A stretch of 64,000 nucleotides of DNA from assembly GCA_030272585.1 (NCBI GenBank), contig BSYQ01000009.1:2542001-2606000 (forward strand). The letters are read 5' to 3'. This document shows, piece after piece, positions 11,211 through 21,801 of the stretch. The notes beneath the pieces are model-generated. The model did no database searches. It worked only from the letters and a program-made list of their open reading frames with translations, and had not been told where the DNA came from. The stretch's first letter is position 1, and every line of letters starts with the position of its first letter. The translations under genes were made by a program, and so were the position numbers. Source of the DNA: Bryopsis sp. KO-2023 (taxonomy: Eukaryota > Chlorophyta > Ulvophyceae > Bryopsidales > Bryopsidaceae).

Positions 11211-14200
11211 ATGCTCCACATGCAAGCGGTTGGGTGCATCAGGTCCACCCCAGTCCCTCGACTTCGTTCTTTTTATGGCAGCAATCGATCGTGGTCGCCA
11301 CCTCGAGGGCGGAGGAAATTGATCTGTGTGGATCGCCCGATCTCCCCCAGGTGATTTAAGAAAAAAACATGCTATGGAAAAACATAATTCTGATCATGTG
11401 GTGGAGTAAGATGGCCTTGTACATGTTTTGAGGGAAGGCCGTTTGTGTGAGATTTGCCGATTTGAATTCTAATATCGAGGGTTCTGGAATGTTTTTTTCA
11501 TTATTATTATTATTATTACACGAATTACAGCAGTGTTTTTTTTTTGGAATTTTTTCGAATGAAGAAACTTTCACTTTTCTCCATGTACCCAATTTTTGTC
11601 AGGACTCCACATGTAGACATGAGGGATAAGTTTCTGGAACAGACAATTCATTTCCTGAAACATGACGTTTTCATGGTAAAATTTTGCTTGTTATTCTCAG
11701 TAGCTTTGCAACCCCCCCTTCGTAAATAGGCAAGGATGTACTCAATTTTTCTTTCAGTTTTACATTGTTTTTGTGGAGGTGGTGCATTATGAATTAATGG
11801 TCGAAATGTGTTTTTGAAGAGAAGTCTGTTTTGCGGCCGAGGCGGTGGAGGTTTATGAAGAATCCAATGAAAATGAACCAACTCTTAACGCTAGGTAAGG
11901 CATTCTTCAAAGATTTTTGAAAAAGATTAAAAAATGCCAGAATTCTACTCTATATTCTGGAAGTGTTGTATCTACTGAAGGCGGCACACTGATGTCACTG
12001 TGAGGTTTGCAAAACAGTACGAAAAAGGTCAATTTTTGCCACTCACACACACACACACTCACAAGAAAAGTTAGAAACCGCATATCGTTCGAAAAATGGA
12101 TGTCATGCATTTCTGTCGAGAAAGATGAAAATTGGATACTTGTTTTTTTGTTTGGGGGCCCTTCATTTTGTTTTCTATTTTCAAAAAACGTATTTTTTAA
12201 TTGATCTTTTCATGTTTTTTTCTTCTTGATTATAAAGTCCGTACGACAACATGTGCGGCTTCTACAAATTTTCGGATGAAGATAGGGCAACCTTTGCAGA
12301 GTTTGTGAAGTCAGTTTCAGAGGTAAAAATAATAAAAGTGACTTTTCAACAGTTCACACTTTTTGTTTTTTTTCTTCTTCTTATGGTGAGGGATTCACAC
12401 CAAATTAATTATTTAGTCACCAAAGGCAAAATAATATACTCACTCCGTCCCAGTTTTACTGTCCACTTGTATTTGCAGTCCCATCTCCTGAGTAAAACAT
12501 CCAATTAATATGAAATTTTGTGGGAAAAAATCTCTATTACACGTGGATGAAGCCCATAAAACTTCATATCCATTGATTGAGGAGTTGTGATGCAGTGACT
12601 CCGAAACCAGAAACGAAGCAAAAACTGAATTTTCACCTCCCCATGTACGTTCTGACATGTTAAAAGTTCATCGTTTGCCGCAAAAAATTGTGAACACATT
12701 CTTCAGATGTTCTACCGCGAGCTCACAGAATTTCGTTGTAATTGAACCAGTGAGTAAAGCACGATGTCGTCGTTCACTAAATCGATACGACTGTAAAACC
12801 GGCCAGGTGAAATTTTTAGAGCAAATTTTGGGGATACACTATACGAAGTGTATATATATAATATATACACTAATATACATATATATATATGTAATATACG
12901 AAGTGTAATTTCATTGTCCTCTTATTGCAGGTTCTCACTCTTGGTCATCGGAACCACAGTTTAATTTGATAGCTGTTCTTTTTTTTTCACTCAATTTTTT
13001 TTTCAATCAAAAAATGCTTTTTTGCAGGCGGTGGTGTGGATAGTGCTCCTGGGCACTTTGAAAATATGGTGGCTTTTTCAGCAGCACCTTCCGGTTTCCG
13101 CTTCGGACGGTTTTTTGGTGTTTGAATCTTACGCCATGGGGATCGTCCTGATGGTGGGCAGATCCACTTTCACCAAGCTTGCCACCGTTGCAAAAGAGAG
13201 AAGCGATATTCCAATCATTCTGGAAGTGAGCACAAGGGGGTGATGTGGTGATGTGCTCTTGGAGTTAAATCCCGTTAGAAAAAAAATATATATCGAACGA
13301 AAGTAGAAAAAAAAACACAAGGGGGTCTAACGGAAATAGCAATAGGAAAGTGTCGACATATTTCGAAAAGGGCATCGAGCCGGTCGGGAAATTTCCCACA
13401 GAGAAAAAAAAGAGAGAATTCTTTCATAGATTTACAGATAGAATTAATGAAGAAACAAACGAAGGAATATGTAAAGAATGGATATCAAAAACAAAAAAAG
13501 AAATAAATAAAAGCATAAAAAACAAAGAAAAACCCTCCGTTCGCGTTTTACTTCCAACGATGAAGGCTTCCAAGTTTGTTTTTTTTTCCCAAATTCAATT
13601 CACAGGGTATGAATCGATTGGGGATCGCTTTTCTTCAAATTGCGGCTTTTTGCGGGGCGGTCACTCTGTTGCGAGCCATGCAAGCAGCTGTGAAATGCCC
13701 ACAAGTCATTCCCATATTCGGTTTTATCATGATCTTCCTGACAGTTCTGAGATGCATCGGATTGAGCATTCTGGTGGGAAAATATAAACCCGGCAGCGGA
13801 AAATTAGCAAACCTCGTTGCAGCCATGCAAAGGGGACGAGCGGGACCAGAGGGTAAAACAGTTTTGTTTGAAAAAGAAAAAAAAAATGTATTATATCAAT
13901 GCAAACCTTTTGTATACATCTGCATAGGCAATACATAAAAGAAAGACCTTATGGCCAAAAAAGAGAAAAAGTATTTAAAAAATAAAGGGAAAAAAAAGAA
14001 AAACATTGTCTGGGCTTTTCTTGCACCATCTTCGTGCTTCCCCTAGCTTTTTCATTTGGTCGACTGTTTCATTTTGTTTATTTGTTTTCATTTGACATTT
14101 TTGTTAATTTTTAATTTTCTTGGATTTTTCCCAACAGGGTACCCTCTGTGGGACAGACTTGCGGTGAGAGTGACAGCGAGTTCGCTGCTCGGGTACACTT

Positions 14201-15338
14201 TCATGTCGTCCAAATCTGTGGAGGATACCGACCAATACGAGTTCTCCGAACTGGAGGAAAATGTCATCAGGATGTGCATAGACTCCATGCGAGTCGCCAG
14301 TCTGGCGATGATGTTGAAGGTGGCAGCTTATGTAATGTTAGGTAATTGAGACACCCCTTCACTCCCCCATCTGCCAAGAAAAAAGAAACAAAAAAAAGGA
14401 AAAAAGAAAGAAAGAAAGAAAAAATAAATAAAGGTTTATCAGTTCGGGTAACATGCTTACCGATCAACCTCACCTCAGAAACTCATTGTCAAATGCATCG
14501 ATGCATTGTAATTTGCTCATAATTTCATACGACAGTCATAGGTCATGTCAAAACATTTCATGACTAATGGGTTGATGTTTTCCTTTCCTCGATCGTTCAG
14601 CTGAGTTTTCGTGGTTAAACAGGCTTATGTGCAATCACCGAATGCGATTTTGAAGGTGTGGGTGATGTGGTGGTTGACTTGGTTGAGAGCTCCTTTCTGT
14701 GTGGCATCATTTTCGCCACCTCGAATTGTTTCGATCGAGTGATTTCCAGCAAGGGTCAAGACATCACGCATTTGGTACGAGGTTTTGGGAAAGAAGGGAT
14801 GGTGAAACTGTTTGAACAGTTCGGGGACCTGATGAAGAACCTGTTCACTGCTGGATTGGTGACTGCCTTGATTACTCATGGACCTCTGGGTAAGTCCTGA
14901 TTTGTCAGACATTTTTGGTAATTTTTTTTTCTCGCTTTATGTTTGTTACCGAAGTGAAGTGGGCATATTTGATCAAATGCTTCTTGATTCATGATTTGTT
15001 TTGCTGTTTTGTGCCTGTGTCTAAGTAAGATGTCGAAAAAAAATGGTTTTTTTTCTCCTAGCATGCTTTCAGAAATTTTGCCCTGTTTTTTTTTTTTGAT
15101 CGGTTCATAGGAGTTTTGGTGAGCTGTGTATATGAGTATGGATGGGTGCCTTGACTGGAAATAAGTTTGATCGATCGATCGACTGGTGGTGTTTGAATTG
15201 TTTTTTGTGTGTGTTTTTCGCGGTGGGTGTGGCTGCGCAGGGGTGTACGTGGAGCAAGCAGTGGAGCAAGCAATGGATCATGTCATCGTCATTCTGAAAC
15301 CTTTTTGGGATCAGCTGATGCAGTCGAGCTTTTTTTAG
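11211..15338 (+). CDS. unrecognised multi-pass membrane protein, copy 2 (nine exons, 454 aa)
   Basis: Tandem paralogue of the gene at 4316-8220, same orientation and same nine-exon structure: 11211-11350, 11603-11675, 11842-11894, 12238-12322, 13028-13225, 13606-13852, 14138-14341, 14623-14889 and 15241-15338. They sum to 1365 nt with no internal stop. Differences from copy 1 are mostly scattered substitutions. Exon 5 has an in-frame 12-bp deletion after the first hydrophobic segment, and the last exon has an extra VEQA unit and ends MQSSFF rather than MHSSI. Exons are roughly 90-95% identical by eye. Most introns have drifted in length, intron 4 most of all, but intron 5 is nearly identical between copies. 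Both copies look functional. The function is unknown. Confidence 0.75.
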
Positions 15339-15502
15339 CTTTTCTGTCGTCTGGGGGATTACTATTTTCTGTTCTGCTCCGAAAAAGTCCTTTGGGTTGG
15401 AACTTTAAAAAAAAAAAAAAAAAACGAAAAAACGACCCTGAAAGAGATGAGGGCCTCTGAGGAGAAAAACAACCAAGAGCAAAAAAAACGTGGGAAAAAA
15501 TA

Positions 15503-15801
15503 CTGTAGATAGTTTAATTTTTGTGTTGGACTAATTTTTGCGACCGAATTGAATCGCAAAAATTAGTCCACGCAACAATTAATGGGCTGTTGGGCTGGAG
15601 ATTCTGGTAGACTAAGGGGGACAGTCAGTTCGTTGGATGTGGTATGATGAGTCATGGTTGTAACTGGTAGCCATAGCTTAGTAAAGTGGATCGGGAAGGA
15701 TAAGGTGGTGTCTGTGAGAGGAGGAACTGACTCTTGTAAAAGTTTGGAAGCAACTTTTGTCTCAAGGGTCTCATAGCGCGCAAAAATTACCCTATCTACA
15801 G
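15503..15801. mobile_element. MITE (CTAATTTTTGCG family), copy B, interrupted by a 192-bp insertion
   Basis: Same element as 8388-8509. The inner palindrome is perfect here: a 17-bp arm TGGACTAATTTTTGCGA and its complement around CCGAATTGAA. Between 15585 and 15776 a sequence absent from copy A interrupts it. A second difference, about 137 bp (about 15819-15955), lies just downstream. No clear target-site duplications are visible for either insert. Confidence 0.55.
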
Positions 15802-16165
15802 TACATGTTTTTGGTTTTGTTACTTCAGCCATACAACGAACAGCATATCGAGGCTTACAGAAAGACGTAGGTGCGACCAAGAAGAAGACTATATCCTTGC
15901 TGCCAAGATCCGATCTGTACCATAAATAATCTCATTCAATTGGGTCTGACACAACAGTTTATTATTGGTTTGTGTAATGGGTACATATCGGATGAATTCC
16001 TCGCTTGCTTTTGGCTACATCAATCAATGATTACATGTTTCAGCATGTTGAAAGCAGCACATGAGAAAATGGGAAAGATCGATCCCTGAGGTATTTGACA
16101 TTGTCACATCAGATCCCAAGGATCTGTGCAAGTAATCGAGTAGGACATCACTATATGATACACCT
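15802..16165. other. duplicated spacer downstream of membrane gene copy 2
   Basis: No gene is seen. 15957-16140 matches 8516-8692, the right part of the duplicated block. Homology breaks at about 16141, where the foldback nest begins, and resumes at about 21032. Confidence 0.6.
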
Positions 16166-16345
16166 CATTCCGAATGAGGACAGGTTGGGGACCTTAAATG
16201 AGGACAAAGTCCTCACGTGAGTCGCCTGGATATAGACAGGCCTCTTTAAATTAGGACAGTGTCCTCATTGTCCTCATTCTGGTATTTGAGGACAGATTGT
16301 GCGGCTTATTTTAGGATCGCGTGAGGACAGTGGGCAAAAACAGCA
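16166..16345. repeat. GAGGACA-repeat inverted element at the left edge of the foldback nest
   Basis: GAATGAGGACA near 16167 faces TGTCCTCATTC near 16267, with several more GAGGACA/TGTCCTC words between and after. The sentence GGTTGGGGACCTTAAATGAG recurs in direct orientation at the right edge of the nest (20974-20993), followed in both places by GTCCTCACGTG and GCCTGGATATAGAC. These are shared ends, either a direct repeat pair bounding the insertion or two copies of one small element. Confidence 0.5.
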
Positions 16346-16478
16346 CAAAAATCAAAGAAAACCAAACAAACATGTCTCTAGAGGCAAGGCGACTAGACCC
16401 GCACACTTTCACAGGAGCGCGAAAGGGAAGGGCCCTCTCAGAATGCCCCGCATCCTGGCTGTAACGCTCGCTACAATG

Positions 16479-17152
16479 GGTCGTGGTAAACACCGAAAAC
16501 CACCGAAAACCACCGAAAACTACCGAAAACTACCGAAAACCACCGAAAACTACCGAAAACCACCGAAAACCACCGAAAACTACTCACGAAAACCACCGAA
16601 AACTACCGAAAACTATAAAAATCGACATGATGAAACGAAAACTTGAACAGTAAAAATAAATTTATAACGGGGAGTCCACTGAAAAAACCCATTACACACA
16701 AAAGAAACTAATACATTCATTTTGTTTATATGAGTGAATATGTTACAAATGGTATGGACTCTTGGTTTGGTTCCAGTGGCTCCTTGGTTGGTTGACTCGG
16801 GTTCGAATCCCGAGGGTCACACTTGCATACCCACTTGCCGATAAGTACTATCACTCGGAGACTCACTTGTTACCACTCTGAAAGCAAATGTCTTGTTGAA
16901 ATAGTCTTGAATATTTATCTTTCCCTTTTCCTTTTATAAAGGGTAATCGCTGCATAGTTACAGTTTTTATAGTTTTCGGTAGTTTTCGTGAGTAGTTATC
17001 GGTAGTTTTCGGTGGTTTTCGTGAGTAGTTTTCGGTGGTTTTCGATGGTTTTTGGTAGTTTTCGGTGGTTTTCGGTAGTTTTCGGTAGTTTTCGGTAGTT
17101 TTCGGTGGTTTTCGGTGGTTTTCGGTAGTTTTCGGTGTTTACCACAACCGCG
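16479..17152. mobile_element. 675-bp foldback element with ACCGAAAACC-repeat inverted ends
   Basis: The left end is GTGGTAAACACCGAAAACC followed by about a dozen near-perfect 9- to 10-bp units (CCGAAAACCA or CCGAAAACTA). The right end is the exact complement in the opposite order, ending TTTTCGGTGTTTACCAC. The loop of about 0.35 kb has no open reading frame of note. It carries a tRNA-like B box, CTCGGGTTCGAATCCCGAG, at about 16796-16814. This looks like a non-autonomous DNA transposon of foldback type. Confidence 0.65.
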
Positions 17153-18688
17153 CTACAATCACCTAGTAACCCCAAAGCGCTCCTGCACGTAGCAAGACGA
17201 CAAGAGCCCCAGACAAATTGCACAAGCAACGCGAGAAAAGCTAGAGTATCCACCTAAATCCCTGCTGCAAGACAGGCAACAAAAAGCACTCCACCAGCAC
17301 TCAACATCAAGCTCGTTTTGGCGATTGTTGTTCCTTGACGTTCGGGGTTGAACGTCAGGGACATAGAAACGCAAATGAGTCGGACTCACTTGACACAACG
17401 CACGATCTGGACAGAAAGAGCTCTTGTGACCATCGAAATGAAAGGGGCAGTCGCGAAATTAGGCGAAACACCTCGTCTTTCTTTTTGAGTGTTCAGATAC
17501 CACCCACGGTGTAAGTCTTGTTGCCGTTTGTTGCCGGTGCAAGTTTTGTTGCCGTTTGTTGCCGGCTGACTGGACTTAAGTTTGTGAAATGAGGACAGGT
17601 TGGGAGGACCCCGAGGTAACCTGCGCATGGTATCATGGTACCCCCGTGTTACCCCATGATACCCCGTGATACCTCCATGACACCCATGATACCCAATTAT
17701 ACCCACTGATACCCACGATATCGTCGATGCCCGCCGATACCAGCGACAAACGCAGAAACGCCTCGAAGGACCGAGCCCGTCGAGGAGACGTCGCACGAAG
17801 AGAGAGCGCACACCCCGACCACTTCGGAAAATCGGTGGTGTGCCAGTGCTGATATATTCACATATTGTGGGTTGTTTTCAGATCGAGGGCCCAGAGTTTT
17901 ATTCAAATAAAAAAAAAATAGATACGATTTCCAGGTCTTTTGTCTTGGACATTTGTAGGCTTCGGATAAGATTGTTGGCATTGGGGGGGGGGGGGCAGAA
18001 GCAGCAGTAGCAGGACCCTTGTTTAATGACCAATGTCTGGTGTAGGGTGCCCAGAGTTTCCATATGTGAGCAAGCCAAAAAAATCAGCGTGCAATCAGAT
18101 CCTGGGGGAAATGGGGACGTCTTTGGGGGGGCTCGGGGGAGAGTCAGGAGCTCAGGGAAATCCGCAGCAAGGGATTTCACGAAAGCTGTGTGACCTTGGC
18201 TAGAGACAAGGTGAGAAGTCCATTTTAATGGCTCCTGGCGAGTTATCATGGCAAACTGTAGGAAGAGCGGAGTGGTGAAGGGTTATACAAATCGACTTCA
18301 CAGGTTAGGATCGACACGAGGGAATTTAGTTTCGAGTTTCCAGTTTTTTGTTTTAAAACGTTTTAATACAATTTATATGTAATGTTACACATCAAATTAC
18401 CCTCTCACGCCCATTTCTTCAAAAAAAAATTTCAAAGGTCAAAACAGCTATCTCTTTGAACGCTGAGAATGTGATAGTGTGTTAGAGTTGAAAGCAAAAC
18501 GCTGTAGAGTGATTGTGTCTGCAGTACACTCTGTTGTTGTTCACGTTTTCTGGAAACTCAGTTGTGAAATGGCTGCTAGGCAAATGTGGCAACTGTGTCA
18601 GTATATTTTAGCATCGTTCGCCACAGTTTTCTCCGAGATAAAACCCATTTCATGGATGCCATGAAATCACATTCATGAAATATCACCC

Positions 18689-19906
18689 TTGGGTTGTGGA
18701 AAGATGCACAGTTTTCGTAAATCGTCTGCGCGTGGACCGATCATATTATATGTTTCGGAATTCGTTTTTGGTTGTTTCACTTTTTTGGAGTGGCTGTGCA
18801 CTTTCTTGGGTTTTATTCAGACGATTGTCAAAGTCAACGATGCTGTAGTGGAGGCGATTTCTCAGTCTGCCTCCACCGTGTCCGACGGGGGGGATGGACA
18901 GGCACAAGCTGAAGTGGCAGCCACAGCTATCGGGAAGGCTGTGGCAAAAGCCCTTGCAGGAGCGGGTGTGGATTTAGAAGTCATCGGTCAAGGCTCCGCT
19001 AAAGGCATAGCATCAACCCAGGCTCCAGCTATAGCTAAAGCCACAGCCAAAGCAGTCGCCAAGGCGATTGCTGAAGTGACACAGGGATTCTGCCGAAGCC
19101 GAAACGACAGGAGGAAGAGCTGTGTCTGAGCAAAGAACTGTGGCGACCGCTGTTGCGAGGCCTGTTGCCAAAGTCTTGATTTTTGCTTTTGCTTATGTCG
19201 GCGATGGTATTATTGGCTGGATATCCTCATGCCTACTTCTGAGAAGAATGATGTAAAAGAAGCGCGGCTATAAATATGTGTCAGATAAATAGCATGATCC
19301 TTATCCTTATAATTTTGGTGTTTTGTTTTCGGTCCAGGGGAGGTGGTGCCGGAAGCCTCTGGAGAAATCTCCTCTGAGGTCAAGGATGAATCGACTGCAT
19401 CAGTGGACAGCAGGAGCGAAGCCACTGGGGAGGGGAGAGCCGAAGGCAGTGCGATAGGAGATGCTACAGCAAAACAAGTGGTTCCAGGGCAACCGTCAGA
19501 AGCCAAACCCACTGAAACAAAACCAGTGACTGACTGACTGACAGAGTCGGACCCTGGCACAGCAAGCAGCGGCAATGAAAAGGTGGAAACCGGGCCGGAA
19601 GCGACTGGGGAGTCGGAGGAGAGTTCTTCTGGATCGACCTGGAATGGAGGTGGTGGAGGAGGTCAGGGCTCTGTCAAGCTCGTTACGGAGATTGGGAGCG
19701 GTGGTGATGAGTTGAGTGGGGAGGTGGGGATAGTCATGCTTCCAGGGGGGTCAGTCAGAGCCAGGACAAAGGGAAAGAGAAAGAAACCTAAGAAAGACAA
19801 GAAATCTAGAAGAGAAAGGAGACGCAATCGGAAGAACAGAGGCAATGATGATGACTATAAACACATGAGGATGTTCCAAGGTTGCTTGCTTGTATATGAG
19901 GGTTGA
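18689..19906 (+). pseudogene. Ala/Ser/Glu-rich protein gene, broken, inside the 3.35-kb element
   Basis: From 18689 an open frame reads a hydrophobic start (YVSEFVFGCFTFLEWLCTFL) then alanine-rich repeats such as AIGKAVAKALAGAG and IAKATAKAVAKAIAEVTQG. Continuity passes to another frame in a GGG run near 19085 (SAEAETTGGRAVSEQ, then VAKVLIFAFAYVGDG), and the frame stops near 19256. A second Ser/Glu-rich stretch (19343-19537, EVVPEASGEISSEVKDES) ends in an ACTG repeat. A third (19583-19906) ends in a Lys/Arg-rich tail (KGKRKKPKKDKKSRRERRR). At least two frame changes sit in simple repeats, so it is decayed unless introns I cannot see join the parts. Not recognised; the composition resembles repetitive secreted or cell-wall proteins. 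Confidence 0.4.
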
Positions 19907-20325
19907 TTCGATTTTTCAAAGGAAATCAAACCTCTCTGGTGTTATGATTTTGCTTCGCATCAGATAAAATGTTTTGTTTCTCCTGTTCTTTTTTACTGAT
20001 GAATTTCAGTGTTCAGTTTGCTCTGTGTTGAGCCAGTTCAAGTTGTTTTAGGTGGGGCTATGCTTCCAGAGATAATGGGGACAAGTATTCTATGACAGAG
20101 GGAAGAAGGTTGATTTGTTCGTTTGTATGTATGGGAACACGTAGTTGATAAGACGAACAAGGCTTCTAAGGGTTTTTTGACAGAGGAGTATAATGGATTT
20201 TAGCAAGGCTTACCAGAATCCATAAACCAGAAAATTGAGCTGGGCACGCGCACATGGAACCCACAAGTGCTTTTCTCACCTCTTTCGCTGGAGCCAGCAT
20301 CCTCGAGCCCGTTTGTCTTGTGTAT

Positions 20326-20704
20326 CACAACCCTCCCTCAATTCGCGCGCTTCCCTTCTACCAGACACTCACACTCACAGTTCGCGCTTCCCTTCCAGAC
20401 ACACACTGAAACGGCTCCTGGCTATCACACCAAGAACTCGCTCACACTCACACTAAAACGGCTTCGCCGAACGGGCGAACGATCCCAAGCTCTAGAGCGA
20501 GTTGTAGCGCTTCCCTTCCAGACACTCACACTCACACTAAAACGGCTTCGCCGAACGGGCGAACGAACCCGAGCTCCAGAGCGAGTTCATGGTGTGATAG
20601 CCAAAAGTCGTTTCGGTGTGAGTGTGAGTGTCTGGAAGGGAAGCGCGAACTGTGAGTGTGAGCTTCTGGTGGAAGGGAAGTGCGAACTGAGGGAGGGTTG
20701 TGGT
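20326..20704. mobile_element. 379-bp foldback with about 120-bp inverted arms
   Basis: The left arm (20326-20442) begins CACAACCCTCCCTCA and carries CACTCACACTCACAG blocks and GGCTATCACACCA. The right arm (20580-20704) is its inverted copy, ending GAGGGAGGGTTGTG. The loop contains two direct repeats of a roughly 75-bp unit with ACGGCTTCGCCGAACGGGCG. It lies wholly inside the 3.35-kb element. Confidence 0.65.
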
Positions 20705-21174
20705 CGCCGTCGTTGTCTTGTTGGTTCGTCGTTTGCGGCGCCGACGTTTCGTCGTTTATCTCTTGATGATTGATTGACTGATTGTCTCCGTGACGGACTC
20801 GGTCTTTCAAGGCGTTTCTGCGTTTGTCGCTGGTATCGCGGGGTATCGGCGGGCATCGACGATATCGTGGGTATCAGTGGGGTATAATTGGGTATCATGG
20901 GTATCATGGGGTATCATGGGGTATCATGGGTACCATGATACCCAGGCGCAGGTTACCTCGGAGCCCTGAGGTTGGGGACCTTAAATGAGGACAATGTCCT
21001 CACGTGTGCTCAATTAAAGTGGCCTGGATATAGACTATCTGGAGTACTGCAGTATAGTACTGCTACTGTACGGCACACTCAGTGACAGATTCAGAGTAAA
21101 ATCGTCCCTCCGCAAAGAAAACCACCACCGCCACCACTCCACATCTTTACCTGCAGGTGTACCCAGGCAAAACT

Positions 21175-21801
21175 ATGGCGACCGACGCCGCCGAGCAAAA
21201 CCCCTTTTATCTATTGAGGGCGGCGGAGGCTGTCGAAACGACGGAGCAATCTTCGGAACCGACGGGGGACGCCGACCTTCTGGCGCACTTCAAAATCAAA
21301 AACATCCACGAGGTGGTGGTATCTCGAAAACCGACGAATTACCTTCGCAGCGTCCCCGGCTACCCTTCCAAGATGAAACTGTACAAAAAAGACACGCTGA
21401 CGCTCACTCCTCTCGCGCAGCGTCCCAGCATGGACGTGAAAATCGCGACGTTGGGAACGGAATATTTGAAGGAAAGACTGTCATTGCCGCTGAAAAGAAG
21501 CGCCCTGGATGCGCAGCAGATGGGGGAGCTGGTGGAGGGCGAGGGTTGGGATTACACGGAAGTGGCGACGCCTGCATCCAGAGAGACGTCACAGAGCGGC
21601 AAGGTGGACGTCCGACATCAGGTCGCCGCGAAACAGGAGCAGCAGCTTCAGCAAGACCAGGAGCAGGGGACGAAGATCCGTTTCGTGATCGGGGCCACCG
21701 GGGAGAAGCCCAAAAAAGACAAGAAAGTGCGGAAGGAGAAAAAGGAAAAGAAGGAAAAAAAAGCGAAAAAAGAAAAGAAGGAAAAAAGAGACAAGGGATG
21801 A
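21175..21801 (+). CDS. MED19-like Mediator subunit (208 aa, single exon)
   Basis: The start is ATG at 21175 (MATDAAEQNPFYLLR); this start and its leader are also preserved in the fragment at 8690-8810. FYLLR opens the conserved region. GDADLLAHFKIKNIHEVV follows, then RKPTNYLRSVPGYPSKM. This parallels the MED19 order: FYLM.., then TGSTNLIAQYNL.., then a block ending in LPG. The C-terminus is a Lys/Glu-rich tail (KKDKKVRKEKKEKKEKKAKK), also typical of MED19. MED19 is a head/middle module subunit of nuclear Mediator, which couples transcription factors to RNA polymerase II. Seen: motif order and tail. Inferred: MED19 identity, as this fast-evolving family gives weak similarity. The gene probably stood next to the membrane gene before the 4.9-kb insertion nest separated them. 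Confidence 0.55.
   Translation: MATDAAEQNPFYLLRAAEAVETTEQSSEPTGDADLLAHFKIKNIHEVVVSRKPTNYLRSVPGYPSKMKLYKKDTLTLTPLAQRPSMDVKIATLGTEYLKERLSLPLKRSALDAQQMGELVEGEGWDYTEVATPASRETSQSGKVDVRHQVAAKQEQQLQQDQEQGTKIRFVIGATGEKPKKDKKVRKEKKEKKEKKAKKEKKEKRDKG

Larger units (their letters stand above)
17611..20961. mobile_element. 3.35-kb element with 170-bp inverted repeats made of ATGATACCC words
   Basis: The left arm (17611-17780) and right arm (20792-20961) are inverted copies, about 90% identical by eye. Each starts CCGAGGTAACCTGCGC, runs through a series of ATGATACCC-like words, and ends near ACGCAGAAACGCC. The interior holds an Ala/Ser-rich broken coding region (18689-19906) and a smaller foldback (20326-20704). 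No transposase is recognised. The insertion is absent from the matching site in the first duplicated block, so the nest is younger than the duplication or was lost from copy A. Confidence 0.6.

Noticed and set aside
4316-15338. PEX11 identity for the duplicated membrane protein
   Set aside because: The early DKFLDKTIHFLK phrase looked similar, but the length, number of hydrophobic segments and remaining sequence do not fit PEX11.
16740-16825. Intact tRNA gene
   Set aside because: The T arm is perfect, but there is no pairing acceptor stem or anticodon arm.
20235-20810. Open frames on both strands around 20.3-20.8 kb
   Set aside because: They are the two strands of an inverted repeat with CACTCACA blocks, not coding sequence.
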